In this document: one piece after another, positions 19,320 through 30,231 of the stretch
How the letters are laid out: each line of letters opens with the position of its first letter
Numbering within the stretch: the stretch's first letter is position 1
Source: Torreya grandis
Lineage: Eukaryota > Streptophyta > Pinopsida > Cupressales > Taxaceae
Direction of reading: 5' to 3'
DNA length: 64,000 bases
Assembly (NCBI GenBank): GCA_037957365.1
Contig: JARHVA010000224.1
Location: forward strand, 4,065,501 to 4,129,500
Position numbers and translations under genes: made by a program
Notes under the pieces: generated by a model
The model's database searches: none
What the model was told of the DNA's origin: nothing
The model's input: the letters and a program-made list of their open reading frames with translations, nothing else

Positions 19320-21628
19320 TGTTGGGTGAATATTTTGTCAGTCAGATAACTGATGAGCAAAATAGGTCTTATCAACCATAGCAAGGGAGATTGGTCAGCC
19401 AATTGTGCAGGTTTACCACATCAACAGGGGACAAATCTCTCCTCTCATCAAGGGGAGGTTCCCTATAAGTATGAAGGGGCTATATACTATAAATATATGT
19501 AGAAAATAACACTCATGGGTAGGGTATCACCATCCATCTCTCTTTTTTCAGAGATGATGCTCACAGACAAAGAAAAAATCTTGGTGAAGAGACTGAAGGC
19601 ACTTCTCTTTTTTCAGAAGTGGTCTTACAAGAAATATCAATAGTTCTTTCAGGTAGTGACAAGTAACTGATAACAAGATGCAATAACTAGCAGAATGAAG
19701 TGTAGCACAAAGTCTTCACTTCAACTGCCCAAAGAGTGAGATACGAAGAACAATGAGGGCACAAAGTCATCTCAAGATCCTTTACACAGAAAACAGAAAA
19801 CAAATAAACACACTAAAGGCAATTGTAGACAGCACAAAGTATTCCCAAAGTTGGCTTCAGGGCACCTTCTTGATTATATCCACTAACTCTTCTTATTTCA
19901 TTCAATGGACAAGAACACATTCAGAAGCAGACATAAGAACAGTCTCTTAAATGATACAAGCTATGACAGCACAAAGTCTGAAAGTAACTTGCTTTCTCAT
20001 TCAAACAAAGAAAAATGATTAACAACTTAAGCTCAAAGTCTCAATGATTCTCTCAATTTTGGCAGAGTTTTGCTTTTTTTCACCAAAAAGATACCCCCTT
20101 TTTAAAACAATAAAAGAGATTACAATATATAGCAGCCAAGAAAGATTTGGCACTTTTTTTTTATGGAATGGACCATGTTGTGCATTCAATGCCTTGAATG
20201 CATTTTCAATTCTATCAGAGGGCCATGCTGAAACAGGGTGGCTGCCTTAACTATGGCATGTCATTTTATCTCAAATGTCTTCCCCTGAGTCTGGATCATC
20301 TGGTGTCTGTGCAGTTGTCCATTTTATCTTTACTCCAAGAGAGACAAACAAGCCGTGTCTTCAATGTTTAAGGGCTCAAAAATCTACCTTATGGACTGTT
20401 CCACCTACTAGAATAACTACTACATAGATATTTTGGCATTTCCCTCTTTCTGCTGCGATTTGAGCCCTCGGGCTATCTTTTCCTCTTTCTGGTTCTTTTG
20501 GTTCCTCCTCTCGGCGGTTCTTCCTTTTGCCTTGAAGGTCTTTGAATGCCTTTGGGTCTGCGTTTAAGCCTACAAAGATCAATGGATACTTTATTGCCAC
20601 TAATTTGACGTCTTCGGGTCCGTCATCATTTGAAAGCCAATGGTTAGTTCGCGATGCTCAACTTTGACGTCTGTGGGCCTGTCAACTTCTTCGGCAATTC
20701 TTTCGGCTTTGTATTAGGAGTGCTCCGTCTTTGACATCTGTCACAGTCCACTACTTTGAAACTTTATCAACTTACAGAAAATGGGACCCACAACACTTCT
20801 TTCTCGAGCAGCTTCAAAAGGGGAACAGGGACAGGTGGCTCTTTCCGCTGAGAAACAAAGGAAGGACACTTGGCAGCATCCGCTTATCTTATAGAAGCTT
20901 TAGATGCCTTTTGAGAGTCCTGTGAAAGATGACACATGGCGGCTTTTGCTGAGCTTTAGAAACATCATAAAAACATTTGGGACTCATTTGGATTCACATG
21001 GACGATGACACTTGGCGCGTTTTGCTTACTTTTAGCAACTCATTCAAGGCCCACCACAGTCCTTAATAACGAAATAAAAATAAGAAACTGCAGAAGATGA
21101 CACATGGTGGCTTCCACCGAGCTTTGCAAGGGACACGTGGCAACTTCCGTTGCATTTAGAAAAACATATTAAAACCTTCCGCAGTTGCCACTTGGCGCCC
21201 TGCACGAAACTCTGAGAGAAGCTTATTGAAAGAAGCTTATAAAAAAATTTGGAACGCAGATGTAGACACTTGTCGCGCTCCGCTGAGTCATAACGGGACA
21301 CGTGGCACGTTTCGCTACTTTTTAGAAACAAATGGTAATGTGTCCCGGCAGATGACACTTGGCAGCTTCCGATCAACTTTGAGACTTAGACAAAACTTTA
21401 GGCAAAATGAAAAATACGTGCAAAAAAAAAAACCCGCACCTTGTGTCATAATCCTTACTGCCTCAAAATTGAAATGCGTGGGGACAAAACTTGGAGCGCA
21501 CAACTGAAACTCAAAATAAAATGTAGATTATTTTACTCTACAAGGGGAAGAAAGAATTTTTTGGCTTGTAGGACCAAAAATAGTTCATGTGTTGTCCCAA
21601 AAATGAGTGACAGACTTTGGGAACAATA
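19320..21628 (-). repeat. LTR of the Tat-like element (3' LTR, left)
   Basis: 2309 bp; plus-strand ends tgttgggtgaat and ggaacaata. It contains ten GACACnTGGC-like motifs at 20829-21363. A TATA-like gctatatattg (minus strand) lies near 20126-20136. Short open segments within it have no recognisable motif. Confidence 0.9.
20829..21363. promoter_or_regulatory. ten-copy GACAC(A/T/G)TGGC motif array in the left LTR
   Basis: Copies near 20829, 20865, 20931, 21007, 21099, 21132, 21187, 21265, 21297 and 21354, most followed by a (g/a)(g/c)cttccgct-like tail. Two copies read gacacgtggc, a G-box/ABRE-type sequence bound by plant bZIP or bHLH factors. The same ten are present in the right LTR. Confidence 0.8.
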
Positions 21629-21829
21629 ACTGGCTCCAGTTGGAAAACTTCTTTCAGTTGAAATTTTAAAACTAAAGGGAGTAAAGACCAAAATCTCCAA
21701 TGCCTTGAAGTGTGCTATTGGGCTATGGAATCATGTTAACCAACAAGAAAGCAAGGTGTTGAAAATGAAAATAAAAATAAAAAGCACAAAATAGAACTAA
21801 ATACTACAAATATACACTTGTACAGATGA

Positions 21830-23230
21830 TCTTATCTGATACTTCAAGAGTTGAAGTGCTTTAGATGTTGCCCATTGTGAGGCAGAGAAAAAGGCGTGCC
21901 ATCTTGATACTTCAACAAAAAATTGTTTTCACCATTGAGCTCATGAATAGTGAACGTGCCTCTCCATAAGGAATCGAACTTCCCATGCATTCCCTTTTGT
22001 TCCCTTCTCTTGTCTCATAACAAGGCTTGATCTCTAATCTGTAAATTCTAAATTTTTGTTTTCTAGTCGAAGAGCTTCTTCACCAGACTTTGGTGTGTAG
22101 CAATTCGGTCCACCACCATAGTTCGCTGCTCATCCAGCTCAGTCAAACACATGATCCTTTTGTCAATGGAGCTTTCATATGTTCGATCTTCGACCGCCTT
22201 TGCCAATTTGAGTGCTAACAATTTCAGAGTAATCGATATCTCTGCATTGAGACCATACAGAAGTTAGAAAAGTGACATACATATCGCCCTTTTGAGTGTA
22301 ACCATGTCTGCCCATAAAGCATCAACCAATGTTTTATGACATGTCCTTTGGTTGGCATCTACCAGCTTCTTGATGATAGTCACCAAGTTCTTATTGTTTG
22401 ATTCTGCTTGTCTATTCCTTTGTGGAAAGTAATCAGAAGAGTGAGAGAGGGTGATCCCATAATAAAAATAGAACTGAGTAATCTCTTGGAAATTGAAATA
22501 AGCTACATTGTCTGTGAAAATCTTGGTTGAGACCCCAAACTTGAAAATGATGTTCTCTTTGAGAAAATTGTAGACTACTCCTGAAGTAGCATGTTTGGTA
22601 GGGATAGCTTCCACCCACTTGTTGAAGTAATCTGTGGCTGTGAGGACATAATCATGTTCAACACTTGAAAATGGGTTTATAGCACCAATGAAATCGATTC
22701 TCCATTACTGAAATGGCTCTTTTATCACTACTGGCTTAAGAGGCAGAGCGGCCAATTTGAGTCTTCCAACAAATTGCTGCCATAGTTCACATTTTCATAC
22801 CTATTTATATGCATCCTAAAACAAAGTAGGCCAGTAATCCCTGGCTCTAAGAATATTGTGGGCAGTTACAGGAGCAGAAAAATGTCTTCCACAGGCCAAA
22901 TTATGGAAGGACTTCAGAAGTTGGTTCTACTTCTTTTTATCCATGTAGCGAAGAAACACTCCATCAAGGCTCCTCTTGTGAAGGTCATTGTCCCAAAGGA
23001 CAGAATTGATAGCTTTCAGGTTGACAATCCTCCTTTTTTTACGAGATAGGTGGGTATGACACCATAAGTAAAGAAATGAGCAATATTTGAATACCACTCA
23101 TTCGTGGTGGAGACAAAAAAGACTGTCGGTGCATTTTTTGCTTCTTTTCCTTCATGCCCTGCTTCTTCGGGTCTGTTGTCAGTAATCAATTGACAAAGGC
23201 CATTTCCATGCACCAGCGTCATCGATTTAA
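21830..23230 (-). pseudogene. integrase of the Tat-like element
   Basis: Minus strand. The catalytic core is readable at 22618-22264: WVEAIPTKHATSGVVYNF, then DNVAYFNFQEITQF and SSDYFPQRNRQAESNNKNL, which match the D and E motifs of Ty3 integrases (the second catalytic Asp in TDN and the Glu in AESNNK). Upstream, zinc-binding remnants occur between about 23230 and 22700 with many stops. Downstream to 21830 lies a C-terminal domain (FDSLWRGTFTIHEL, then PFSLPHNGQHLKHF). It would insert the cDNA into the chromosome. No chromodomain follows, in line with a non-chromovirus lineage. Confidence 0.85.
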
Positions 23231-23900
23231 TAACTAGATCAAACTCCTATATTTTAGCAACCCAATTCCTTTTTTTTGTTCTGAACTCCTGTTGAGTTAG
23301 TATGGATTTAACTATGGTATCAGGAACCAGGGCAGTAGTGTGAAAATTGAGAATGTAAAAATGGAAATACTTTACCGCCTTGACCACCGCATAAGCATGC
23401 TTTTCAGGGTTGAATATTTCAGCTCATGAGATTTGAGAGGACAGCTCATGAAAAATATGAGAGATTCTATACTTTCTTTGTTCTGCTAAACTAGAATTGT
23501 TGAAAGTGTGTGCTCAAAAGCATAACTATACATGATGAAATCTTTGGTATAATTTAGACAAACCAAAATTGGGGCATGAGTAATTATTGTCTTGATGTCC
23601 CAAAATGCTAATTTGTCTTTTTCAATTCAACTGAAAGTGGCCTTTCCTTTCATCATATCTACAATATGACGAGTCTTCTCAGCGAACTCGGGAATGAACC
23701 TTCGTAAGAAATTCACTTTTCTGAAGAAAGAGTGAACCGCAGTCTTACTCATGGGCAAAGTAAGCTCCTAGATGGACTTGACTCTTTCTGAGTCAATCTT
23801 TATGCCTTCTCTGGATACAATGTGTCTTAGAAGCTTCCCTTCTATCAACCTAAAGACAGACTTTTTGGAGTTCAAAGAAATGTCATTCTAGCGGCAGTGT
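23231..23900 (-). pseudogene. RNase H (retroelement type) of the Tat-like element
   Basis: Follows RT on the minus strand. Readable pieces: FLRRFIPEFAEKTRHIVDMM (about 23714-23655, the connection between RT and RNase H), AFWDIKTIITHAPILVCLNY (about 23611-23550), then a strand with MYSYAFEHTLSTILV in place of the usual DAS-type start. Several stops. The domain is the standard RNase H of Ty3 elements and is distinct from the additional RNase H-like domain at 24737-25340. Confidence 0.65.
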
Positions 23901-24600
23901 TCTAGCACTTGTTACAAATGGCGCACATGATCAGGGTGATGCTTGGAAAAAATGGTCAAGTCATCAAGGTATACCACAATGAACTTACCCATTTTATCTT
24001 TGAAAGCAAGGTCCATTGCTCTCTGAAAAGTGGCGCCAGCATTTATCAAGCCAAAAAGCATTCTTCGATATGCAAAAGTGCCCCAAGGCGTGGTGAAGGC
24101 AATCTTGTGTTGGTCTACTTCACCAACTTCAACTTGATTGTATCCTGAGAAATCGTCTAGCATTGATAACATCTCTGAATAGGTCATTGTCTGAAGCACT
24201 TGATCCATGATGGGTAGAAGATAGTTATCCTTTAAAGATGACTGATTCAAATTCTTGAAGTCCACACAAAGGCGAATTTCACCATTCTTTTTCCTCACAG
24301 GGACTATGTTTTCAATCCATATGAAATGATGGATTGAGAAAATTATTCTGGCATTCAGCATTTTCTGTATTTCAAACAGAATAATACCTGATATCTTCAG
24401 ATTGTACTGTTTAGATTTTTGCTTGTAAGGCACAAAATTGCTTTTGAGAGGAATGTCATGGCAAATTTTTTCAGGCCTGAGTGACTTCAGATCATCATAA
24501 GAGTATGTTAGGACATCCATGTACTGGCGGAGTAGAGCAATGAACTTGGATCTCTCCTCAGGAGTGCAGCACTTCCCAATGTTCACCATCTTGGGATCTT
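23901..24600 (-). pseudogene. reverse transcriptase of the Tat-like element
   Basis: Open for 225 codons (24589-23912), the best kept domain of the element. Seen in order: HDIPLKSNFVPYKQKSKQYN, VPVRKKNGEIRLCVDFKNLN, the catalytic strand SMLDDFSGYNQVEV, FGLINAGATFQRAMD and the polymerase box YLDD (minus strand at 23971-23960), then LTIFSKH. Spacing is normal for Ty3 RT. It copies the element RNA into cDNA. Followed by RNase H; preceded by a separate RNase H-like domain, an uncommon order. Confidence 0.9.
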
Positions 24601-24736
24601 CTTTGGTACCCAGATCTACTTAATCAAACTCCTGAGTAGAGCTTGAATCCATTTGCTGTTGTTTGATGAACCTATCATGTTTGTCAAACAGCTTCTCAAA
24701 TAAAACCAGGGCTTTTGGGATTTTATTTTCTTTGAG

Positions 24737-25340
24737 TTACAGGAACACTTCACCTACATCTACACTTGATTCAGGGGCTGGTTCAAGCTTTTGAGGCCAA
24801 CTACCTTCGAAGTGTAGCTGTTCAAAGCTGTCTTTTTGCTCTAAAAAGGCAATGATTTGGTTGTCATAGTTAAACACCTGCCAATGAATGATATTATCAA
24901 GTACACTTGGTCGAAAGACCAACTCAATAGTGTACCTATCTCTTTTAAAGTATGGGTGAGGGACTAAGAGAGTTGCTAAAACAATCAGTGCATCAGCTCT
25001 GTCATTGAATTCCCTGAGTATGGCAGAGATGTTGAAAGCATCAAAGCATTCAAGTTGATCCCAGACTAGATTGTGATAATGGTGCAATCTTTCATTCTTG
25101 GTTTGATACATGTTTCTCACCTAACAAACCACTAGTTCAACATCTCTTTTAGCATGAAGGAGCTTGACGCCTTTGTCACGAGCAGCGTTCAATCTAAGTA
25201 AGAGAGATTCATACTCAACTATGTTGTTGGTGTTAAACTACAACTTGTATGATGAAAGAAAAATATCTTTTTGAGAGATATTAGCACAATTTTGGCTTCT
25301 AAATTGGTAGAGGAGCAACTGCCATCGAATTCCAGAATCC
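24737..25340 (-). pseudogene. additional RNase H-like domain upstream of RT
   Basis: Minus strand. It starts with WILEFDGSCSSTNLEAKIVL (about 25347-25288, at the end of the open protease segment), which matches the DGS strand of plant/archaeal-type RNase H. It continues through EYESLLLRLNAARDKGVKLL (about 25215-25156; E of the catalytic helix) and RDVELVV (Asp motif; G to R), and ends in an N..ADAL block (REFNDRADALIVLATLL, about 25032-24980). A post-domain stretch (RPSVLDN..HWQVF) follows to 24737. Tat elements are known to carry an extra RNase H of this type, often placed after the retroelement RNase H; here it precedes RT. One frameshift/stop lies near 25125-25120. Its role is thought to be extra RNA removal during cDNA synthesis. 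Confidence 0.75.
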
Positions 25341-26102
25341 ATACCTCGTTAGACACTACTTTTTCTTTAGATTCTTCTTCATTTGGAGGTGGAGATTCTT
25401 CCATGCTTGCATTGCACTCTACCAGTTCTTTTGTTGTTTCAACTGAACATATTTCCAAGTTGACACTTTCAAGAGCTTCAACAGGGGCTTCATGGACTTT
25501 GTCTGTAGTTAGAAAGTAGTTACTCATGTTTGAAGACTCAAACAAAATTTGAGCTTCAGGTGCTGATGTTTGAATAACCACATATTTTGCTTCCTTCTCA
25601 GGGAGCAATCTCTTCATAACACCTTTGACTGAGATTCTTGCTTCAGATAGATCCATACTCAATTCACCTCCAACGTCTTTGTAGAAATTTTTCCCAAAAA
25701 GGATGCCATATGATGCTGAGACATTAGCCACCAGGACAGTCATCTTGATTCTTTTGTCTGGGAATGCTGCAAATACAAATTGGACGTCCTTGATTTGCCC
25801 CAGTAGTGGTACTTGTTTTTCATGGAGAAACATCTTCTAAATATTTTGGTCAATGTGAGGCCAAGGGATTCAGCCACTTTGACAGGCATGACATTGTCTA
25901 AAGCTCTGAAATCAATGATGCAATTGTTCAACTGATGTCTATTTATCAGTAATGAGACATAGAAAGGTTCAGTCCTACCAGGAGCAGCAGGAGGCGTAAT
26001 GACAAGGTTGTTCTTGGTGGGTGCATTCTTGGGAGAATCACGAGTCATCTTGAAAATTGCTTGTTCTAAAGGGACGTTTTGATTATTCACACATTGAACC
26101 AA
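25341..26102 (-). pseudogene. aspartic protease of the Tat-like element
   Basis: Two overlapping open segments (26102-25740 and 25833-25219) in different frames make up the domain. The active-site strand reads CIIDFRALDNVMP (about 25930-25890), where the expected D-S/T-G-A has become DFRA. The flap side (LPLLGQI-like, here VPLLGQIKDVQFVFAAF) and the hydrophobic ASYGILFGKNF strand follow. A linker rich in Glu and Ser (MEESPPPNEEESKEKVV) leads into the extra RNase H-like domain. The protease would process Gag-Pol. Both the frame break and the altered active site make it inactive. Confidence 0.8.
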
Positions 26103-26479
26103 CTTATCTAATTGTTCAGGGTTGGACTGCAGAAATTCAAACTCAGATATTTGAATTTTGGTTTTCTTTATATGGTCAATGATATCAAATATTTATGAAC
26201 CAGTTATAGAGGATGGGAGTTCATCCTTTTGATTTTTTGAGAGGGGGACTACTGGACTACGAATTTGAAGTAGAAGGCGCAGGGATGTTTAGTGTACTTA
26301 CCTTTCTCGCAATCACCAGGTCCTTTGGCTGGAAAGGTAAAGTGGTTTCCCGCTTAATAATTGAAATTGCAAGGTGAAATTCTTCTCCTATTTTGTCCTT
26401 ATCAGCTGATTGGGCTGATTAATTCTTAGACCATGTGAATACAGCGTATGATCCCTCGGCTGTTTTACCTTCACTTCTG

Positions 26480-27490
26480 GGTTCATCCTGATAATTCAGA
26501 AAACTAATGTTAGAGTCGCCAGCTAATTCTTCTTCTTCTTCAGTGAAAATATTAGCATCATCTTCCTGATTCAATTCAGGTTGGAAGGAAAAATTTGATT
26601 CAGCTTCAAAATATCCAACTGCTGAATTGGTTGGAGGTGCTTCAATGGCAAAGTTATTCCTCTGAGAGGGAGGAAGGTGATTTGTTTAGCCTTGATTCCT
26701 GGTAGCATTGCCTTGATATGACTGATTTACAATGTCTTCCTTGGTGCATCTCTATATGAAAGATTAGATGACATTCCTTGTGACATTTGCTTTTTGAGAG
26801 CCAGCAACTCATTTGCTATCTTCTGCACCATTGGATCAGTGGTGGTTATAGGTGAGTATTCAGAGGATGAAGAAGATTTACCTTTGTTTGGATCTCTCAT
26901 TATCTTTCCTAACAAGATAAGGTCATCTTCTACCTCAGTAGCCAAGTCTTGAGCAACCTCAAGGTCTATGTGGCCAACACGTCTTAACAGAAAGCTCACT
27001 TCAGGTAGTTGTGAGTTAATAAAGTAGCATATGAGATTTTCAAGTGTTGGTTGAGCAATGATAGGAATCCAGTTCCTCAGCTTGTCAAATTTTGCAACGA
27101 AATTTCTCATAGGTTCATAAGACTTCTTCTTCATCTGTGTGAGCTGGGCCAGTAAGGCGTGTGCATCTTCTACAGGCTTGAACCTAGCTTCAAATTTAGT
27201 TTTGATTGTGTCCCAATCAGTCACTAACCGGGCTTGCAGAGGGTAGAACCAGTCTACAGCAGTGCCTTATAATGTTTCTATGAAAACCCTGACTGCCACG
27301 TCCTCAAATTTTACGCCTATCACACCACATGCTATGCTGAATGTTGCGATGTGTTCATCAAGATGAACTCTCCCATCACCAAAAAAATTTAAAAAAATTC
27401 TTTCTTGAGCTGCGTGAAAGTTCATGTAGGAGTGGAGTAAGATTTAGTGGACCAAAAGAGTTACCACAGGGCCCTTGAACTGTCATGATT
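26480..27490 (-). pseudogene. Gag of the Tat-like element
   Basis: Minus strand, first gene after the primer site. The N-terminal part (about 27490-27230) shows GDGRVHLDEHIATFSIACGV and a TAVDWFYPL block with one stop. The open segment 27224-26727 continues with WDTIKTKFEARF, MRNFVAKFDKLRNW and IDLEVAQDLATEVEDDL, the usual Ty3 Gag capsid pattern. No CCHC knuckle is visible in this region, which is common for Tat/Athila Gag. It would form the particle in which reverse transcription takes place. Confidence 0.8.
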
Positions 27491-27805
27491 GGATTATGGA
27501 AAAGGGGGACAACAAATCTAGGTGGAGTATGTATAGGCAAAGCTTTGCTAACAACAAAAAAAGAAGCTCTGCCTTGTGTTGATGTCCTGGTACGGGTAGG
27601 AGGAACGCTCTTGAATCATTGAACTTGAAGTTGGGGAGGGAATAAATCAAAATTGTCCTTCTACACCAATTCAAAAACAGTGTCAGCAACACTTTGGGCT
27701 CTCTAAATTCTGGTATAGCATGGAGTTTCCAGATTGCAGTACGAAAAATGGGAAGGGACTGGTCTTGCTTTAGCTTGAAGCTTGAGGCTTCAACTGCGTG
27801 CTCTT

Positions 27806-27826
27806 CCTCAGCAAAGTTGCCAAAAA
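27806..27826 (-). other. primer binding site of the Tat-like element
   Basis: Minus-strand tttttggcaactttgctgagg right after the 5' LTR. It keeps the spacing of the Tat/Athila-type ttggcgccgttgccgggg site with several C/G to A/T changes, as expected from decay of methylated cytosines. Confidence 0.6.
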
Positions 27827-27828
27827 GT

Positions 27829-30106
27829 TGTTGGATGAATATTTTGTCAGTCAGCTAATTGATGAGTAAAATAAGTCTTATCAACCACAGCAAGGGAGAT
27901 TGGTCGGCCAATTGTGCAGATTTACCACATCAACATGAGACAAATCTCTCCTCTCATCAATGGGAGGTTCCCTATAAGTATGAAGGGGTTATATACTATA
28001 AATATATGCAGAAAATAACACTCAGGGGTAGGGTATCACCATCTATCTCTCTTTTTTCAGAGATGATGCTCACAAACAAAGGAGAGATCTTGGTGAAGAG
28101 ACTGAAGGCACTTCTCTTTTTTCAGAAGTGGTTTTACAAAAAAAAACAAGAGTTAGTTTAAGTAGTGACAAGTAACTGGTAACAAGATGCAGTAACCAGC
28201 AGAATGAAGTGTAGCACAAAGTCTCCACTTCAACTGTCCAAAGAGTGAGATACGAAGAACAATGAGGGCACAAAGTCGTCTCAAGGTCCTTTACACAGAA
28301 AATAAAAAATAAAAAAACACACTAAAGGCAATTGTAGACAGCACAAAGTCTTCTCACAGTTGGTTTCAGGGCACCTTCTTGATTATATCCACTAACTCTA
28401 CTTATTTTATTCAATGGACAAGAACACATTCAGCAGGCAGACATAAGAACAGTCTCCTAAATGATACAAGCTATGACAGCAGAAAGTCTGAAAGTAACTT
28501 ACTTTTTCATTCAAACAAAGAAAAATGATTAACACCCTGAGCTCAAAGTCTCAGTGATAGCCTCTCAATTTTGGCAGAATTTTACTTTTTTTCATCAAAA
28601 ATATCCCCCTTTTTTAAAACAATAAAAGAGATTACAATATATAGCAGCCAAAAAAGATTTGGCACTTTTTTTCATGGAATGGCCCATGTTGTGCATTCAA
28701 TGCCTTGCATGCATTTTCAGTTCTGTCAGGGGGCCATGTTGGAATAGGGCGACTGCCTTAACTATGGTGTGTCATTTCATCTCAAATGTCTTCTCCTAGG
28801 TCTAGATCATCTATTGTCTACGCAGCTATCTATTTTGTTTTTACTCCAAGGGAGACAAACAGCTTGTGTCTTCAATGTTTAAGGGCTCAAAAATCTGTCT
28901 TACGAACTGTTTCACTTACTGGAATAACTACTGCGTAAATATTTTGGCCTGTCCCTCTTTTTCCTATGATTTGAGCCCTCAGGGTATCTTTTCCCTTTTC
29001 TGGTTCTTTTGGTTCCTCCTCTCGACGGTTCTTCATTTCGGCCTAAAGGTCTTTGAGTGCCTTTGGGTCCGCATTTAAGCCTGCAAAGATCAATGGATAC
29101 TTTATTGCCACAAATTTTACGTCTTCGATTCCGTCATCGTTTGAAAGCCAACGGTTAGCTCGCGATGCTCAACTTTGACGTCGACGAGCCCGTCATCTTC
29201 GGCAATTCATTTGGCTTTGTATTGGAAGTGCTCCGTCTTTGACATCTGTCACAGTCCGTTGTTTTGAAACTTTATCAACTTACAGAAAATGGGGCCCACA
29301 ACACTTCTTGCCTGAGTAGCTTCAAAAGGGAAATGGGGACAGGTGGCGCTTTTCGTTAAAAAAGAGGGGAAGACACTTGGCAGCGTCTGCTTACCTTATA
29401 GAAGCTTTAGATACCTTTTGAGTCTTGTAGAAGATGACACATGGCGGCTTCCGCTGAGCTTTAGAAACATTTGGGACTCATTTGGATTCACATGGATGAT
29501 GACACTTGACGCGCTCCGCTTACTTTTAGCAACTCACCCGGGGCCCACCACAGTCCTTAATAACGAAACAAAAAGAAGAAACTGCGAAAGATGACACATG
29601 GCAGCTTCTGTCAAGCTTTACAAGGTACACGTGGTGACTTCCACTGCATTTAGAAAAACATATTAAAACCTTCCGCAGTTGCCACTTGGCGCCCTCCGCG
29701 GGACTGAGAGAAGCTTATAAAAAACTTTGGAACGCGAATGCAGACACTTATCGCACTTCATTGAGTCATAACGGGACACGTGGCACGTTCTGCTACTTTT
29801 TAGAAACAAATGGTAATGTGTCCCGACAGATGACACTTGGCAGCTTCTGCTGGACTTTGAGACTTAGACAAAACTTTAGGCAAAATAAAAAACCCGCACA
29901 AAAAGAAAAACTCGCGCCCTGTGTCATAATCTTTACTGCCTCGAAACTGAAATGCGCAGAGACAAAACTTGGAGCGCAAAACTGAAACTCAAAATAAAAT
30001 GTAGAGTATTTTACTCTACAAAGGCAAGAGAGAATTTTTTGGCTTGTAAGACCAAAAATAGTTCATGTGTTGTCCCAAAAATGAGTGACAGACTTTGGAA
30101 ACAATA
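27829..30106 (-). repeat. LTR of the Tat-like element (5' LTR, right)
   Basis: 2278 bp; ends tgttggatgaat and gaaacaata on the plus strand. It matches 19320-21628 throughout and carries the same motif array at 29337-29841. For minus-strand transcription this is the 5' LTR and would hold the promoter. Confidence 0.9.
29337..29841. promoter_or_regulatory. ten-copy GACACnTGGC motif array in the right LTR
   Basis: Same ten positions as in the left LTR, with a few substitutions (for example gtacacgtggt, gacacttgacg). Placed in the U3 side of the 5' LTR, upstream of its TATA-like box for minus-strand transcription. Confidence 0.8.
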
Positions 30107-30231
30107 ATATGATTATTACTAAATATGGGGATATTCTAGAATACTTGTGGCAAGATACTTGTTTAGATTTTGTTGTTAATGGTTCAAGGACTACTATAAA
30201 CAAAGTTGCTCCTAGGGTTCTTTTAAAAGCA
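30107..30231 (+). pseudogene. caulimovirid B second protease, continued
   Basis: Starts with the 5-bp target duplication and continues the protease: ITKYGDILEYLWQDT, then NGSRTTINKVAPRVLLKA. It stops abruptly at 30231, where chromovirus Gag sequence (tgatcccactagatca) begins. With 19302-19319 it makes up the second B protease. Confidence 0.8.

Larger units (their letters stand above)
19320..30106 (-). mobile_element. Tat/Athila-like Ty3 retrotransposon inserted in caulimovirid B protease
   Basis: 10.8 kb element with 2.3 kb LTRs at 19320-21628 and 27829-30106 that are very similar, flanked by the 5-bp duplication atatg. Transcribed from the minus strand: Gag (27490 downwards), protease, a separate RNase H-like domain, RT, RNase H, integrase. 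The primer site next to the 5' LTR (27806-27826) reads tttttggcaactttgctgagg, like a mutated form of the ttggcgccgttgccgggg site common in Tat/Athila elements. No chromodomain is visible at the integrase end. Stops in most domains show that it is inactive, though it is younger than its viral target. Confidence 0.9.
7297..30231 (+). mobile_element. endogenous caulimovirid B, permuted, slightly over one genome length, interrupted by two insertions
   Basis: Plus-strand order: protease, RT, RNase H, C-terminal region, intergenic region with TATA-like box and tRNA-Met primer site, movement protein, coiled-coil region, capsid with zinc finger, then protease again. The two protease active sites lie at 7394 and 19302. 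Subtracting the Copia insertion plus one copy of its flank duplication (3764 bp) leaves about 8144 bp between equivalent points, which is the size of a whole caulimovirid genome. Reading through from protease to protease therefore covers a full circle. The second protease is cut by a Ty3 element (19320-30106) and resumes at 30107-30231, where chromovirus sequence takes over. Stops and frameshifts occur in every gene, so it is inactive. Confidence 0.85.

Noticed and set aside
20044..20250. short open frame with a hydrophobic start, potentially a small secreted protein
   Set aside because: Lies within the LTR of the Tat-like element, and its counterpart in the other LTR near 28555 is not kept open.
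21226..21507. open frame present in both LTRs (21226-21507 and 29686-29985)
   Set aside because: Conservation follows from LTR identity; the frame runs across the motif array and has no known domain.
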